From the NCBI GenBank assembly GCA_026398835.1, contig JAPLSD010000496.1, positions 1 to 5,688 of the forward strand: a DNA stretch of 5,688 nucleotides, in the 5' to 3' direction. Below are positions 5,508-5,688 of the stretch, one piece after another; the first letter of the stretch is position 1, and each line of letters opens with the position of its first letter. A program made the position numbers and the translations under genes. Source of the stretch: Pseudomonas sp. Its GTDB lineage: Bacteria > Pseudomonadota > Gammaproteobacteria > Pseudomonadales > Pseudomonadaceae. A model generated the notes under the pieces. It searched no databases. It saw only the letters and a list, made by a program, of their open reading frames with translations, and was not told where the DNA came from.

Positions 5508-5688
5508 CGATCAAACTGATCACTTTCGACCTCGACGACACCCTGTGGGACACCGCCCCGGTCATCGTCAGCGCGGAAGCGGTGCTGCGCGACTGGCTGG
5601 CGCAACAGGCGCCGGACCTCGGCGGCGTGCCTGTCGAACACCTCTGGGCGATCCGTGAGCGGGTCCTGAGCAACGAGCCCGGCCTCAA
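5504..5688 (+). CDS. HAD-superfamily hydrolase, YigB-like phosphatase, N-terminal part (3' truncated by window)
   Basis: Only the first 61 codons are inside the window. The start [17 protein letters not shown] contains HAD motif I, with D9 as the nucleophile and D11 as the acid (DxDDT). The following helices belong to the cap region. In E. coli the gene after xerC is yigB, a HAD phosphatase that acts on a riboflavin-pathway intermediate (5-amino-6-(5-phospho-D-ribitylamino)uracil) and on FMN. The same position and motif make a YigB-type enzyme likely, but motifs II-IV are out of view and the substrate cannot be fixed. The ATG overlaps the xerC stop as ATGA (5504-5507), with AAGG 9 bases upstream (5491-5494). 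It is part of the same operon. Confidence 0.87.
   Translation, partial: MTIKLITFDLDDTLWDTAPVIVSAEAVLRDWLAQQAPDLGGVPVEHLWAIRERVLSNEPGL

Overview
The window looks like a chromosomal housekeeping segment of a Pseudomonas, probably from the P. fluorescens group. The genus call rests on gene content and order: cyaA end, rnk, a DUF1289 gene, cyaY, lppL/lptM, lysA, dapF, DUF484, xerC (sss), HAD phosphatase. This is the order I know from Pseudomonas chromosomes. Coding density is high, codon use is GC-rich and uniform, and there is no sign of foreign DNA. The species-group call is inference only.

Left part (1-1398). The end of class I adenylate cyclase (cyaA, + strand) runs into the 3' end of rnk (- strand), with only 6 bases between the two stop codons. 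To the right, also on the minus strand, cyaY (bacterial frataxin) is followed at once by a small four-cysteine DUF1289 protein. A strong GC hairpin with T tracts on both sides (720-747) lies between the DUF1289 gene and rnk. It ends the cyaY-DUF1289 transcript or sits in the rnk leader, or both.

Middle (1399-1615). A 217-base divergent intergenic region carries a good sigma-70-like promoter for the rightward operon and a weaker candidate for cyaY.

Right part (1616-5688). Six tightly packed plus-strand genes look like one operon: lptM (lppL, a 52-residue lipoprotein), lysA, dapF, a DUF484 gene, xerC and the start of a HAD-family phosphatase. Gaps are 9, 4, 13 and 2 bases, and the last pair overlaps by 4 (ATGA). 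DapF makes meso-diaminopimelate, used for peptidoglycan and lysine, and LysA decarboxylates it to lysine. LptM belongs to outer-membrane LPS-translocon assembly and XerC to chromosome dimer resolution. The shared theme is envelope growth and cell division. E. coli has a similar yifL(lptM)-dapF-yigA-xerC-yigB cluster without lysA.

I found no mobile element, CRISPR array, tRNA/rRNA or obviously new system. The points most worth a second look are small: the DUF1289-cyaY pairing, a terminator hairpin placed in front of rnk, and a six-codon mini-ORF bridging dapF and the DUF484 gene through two ATGA overlaps.
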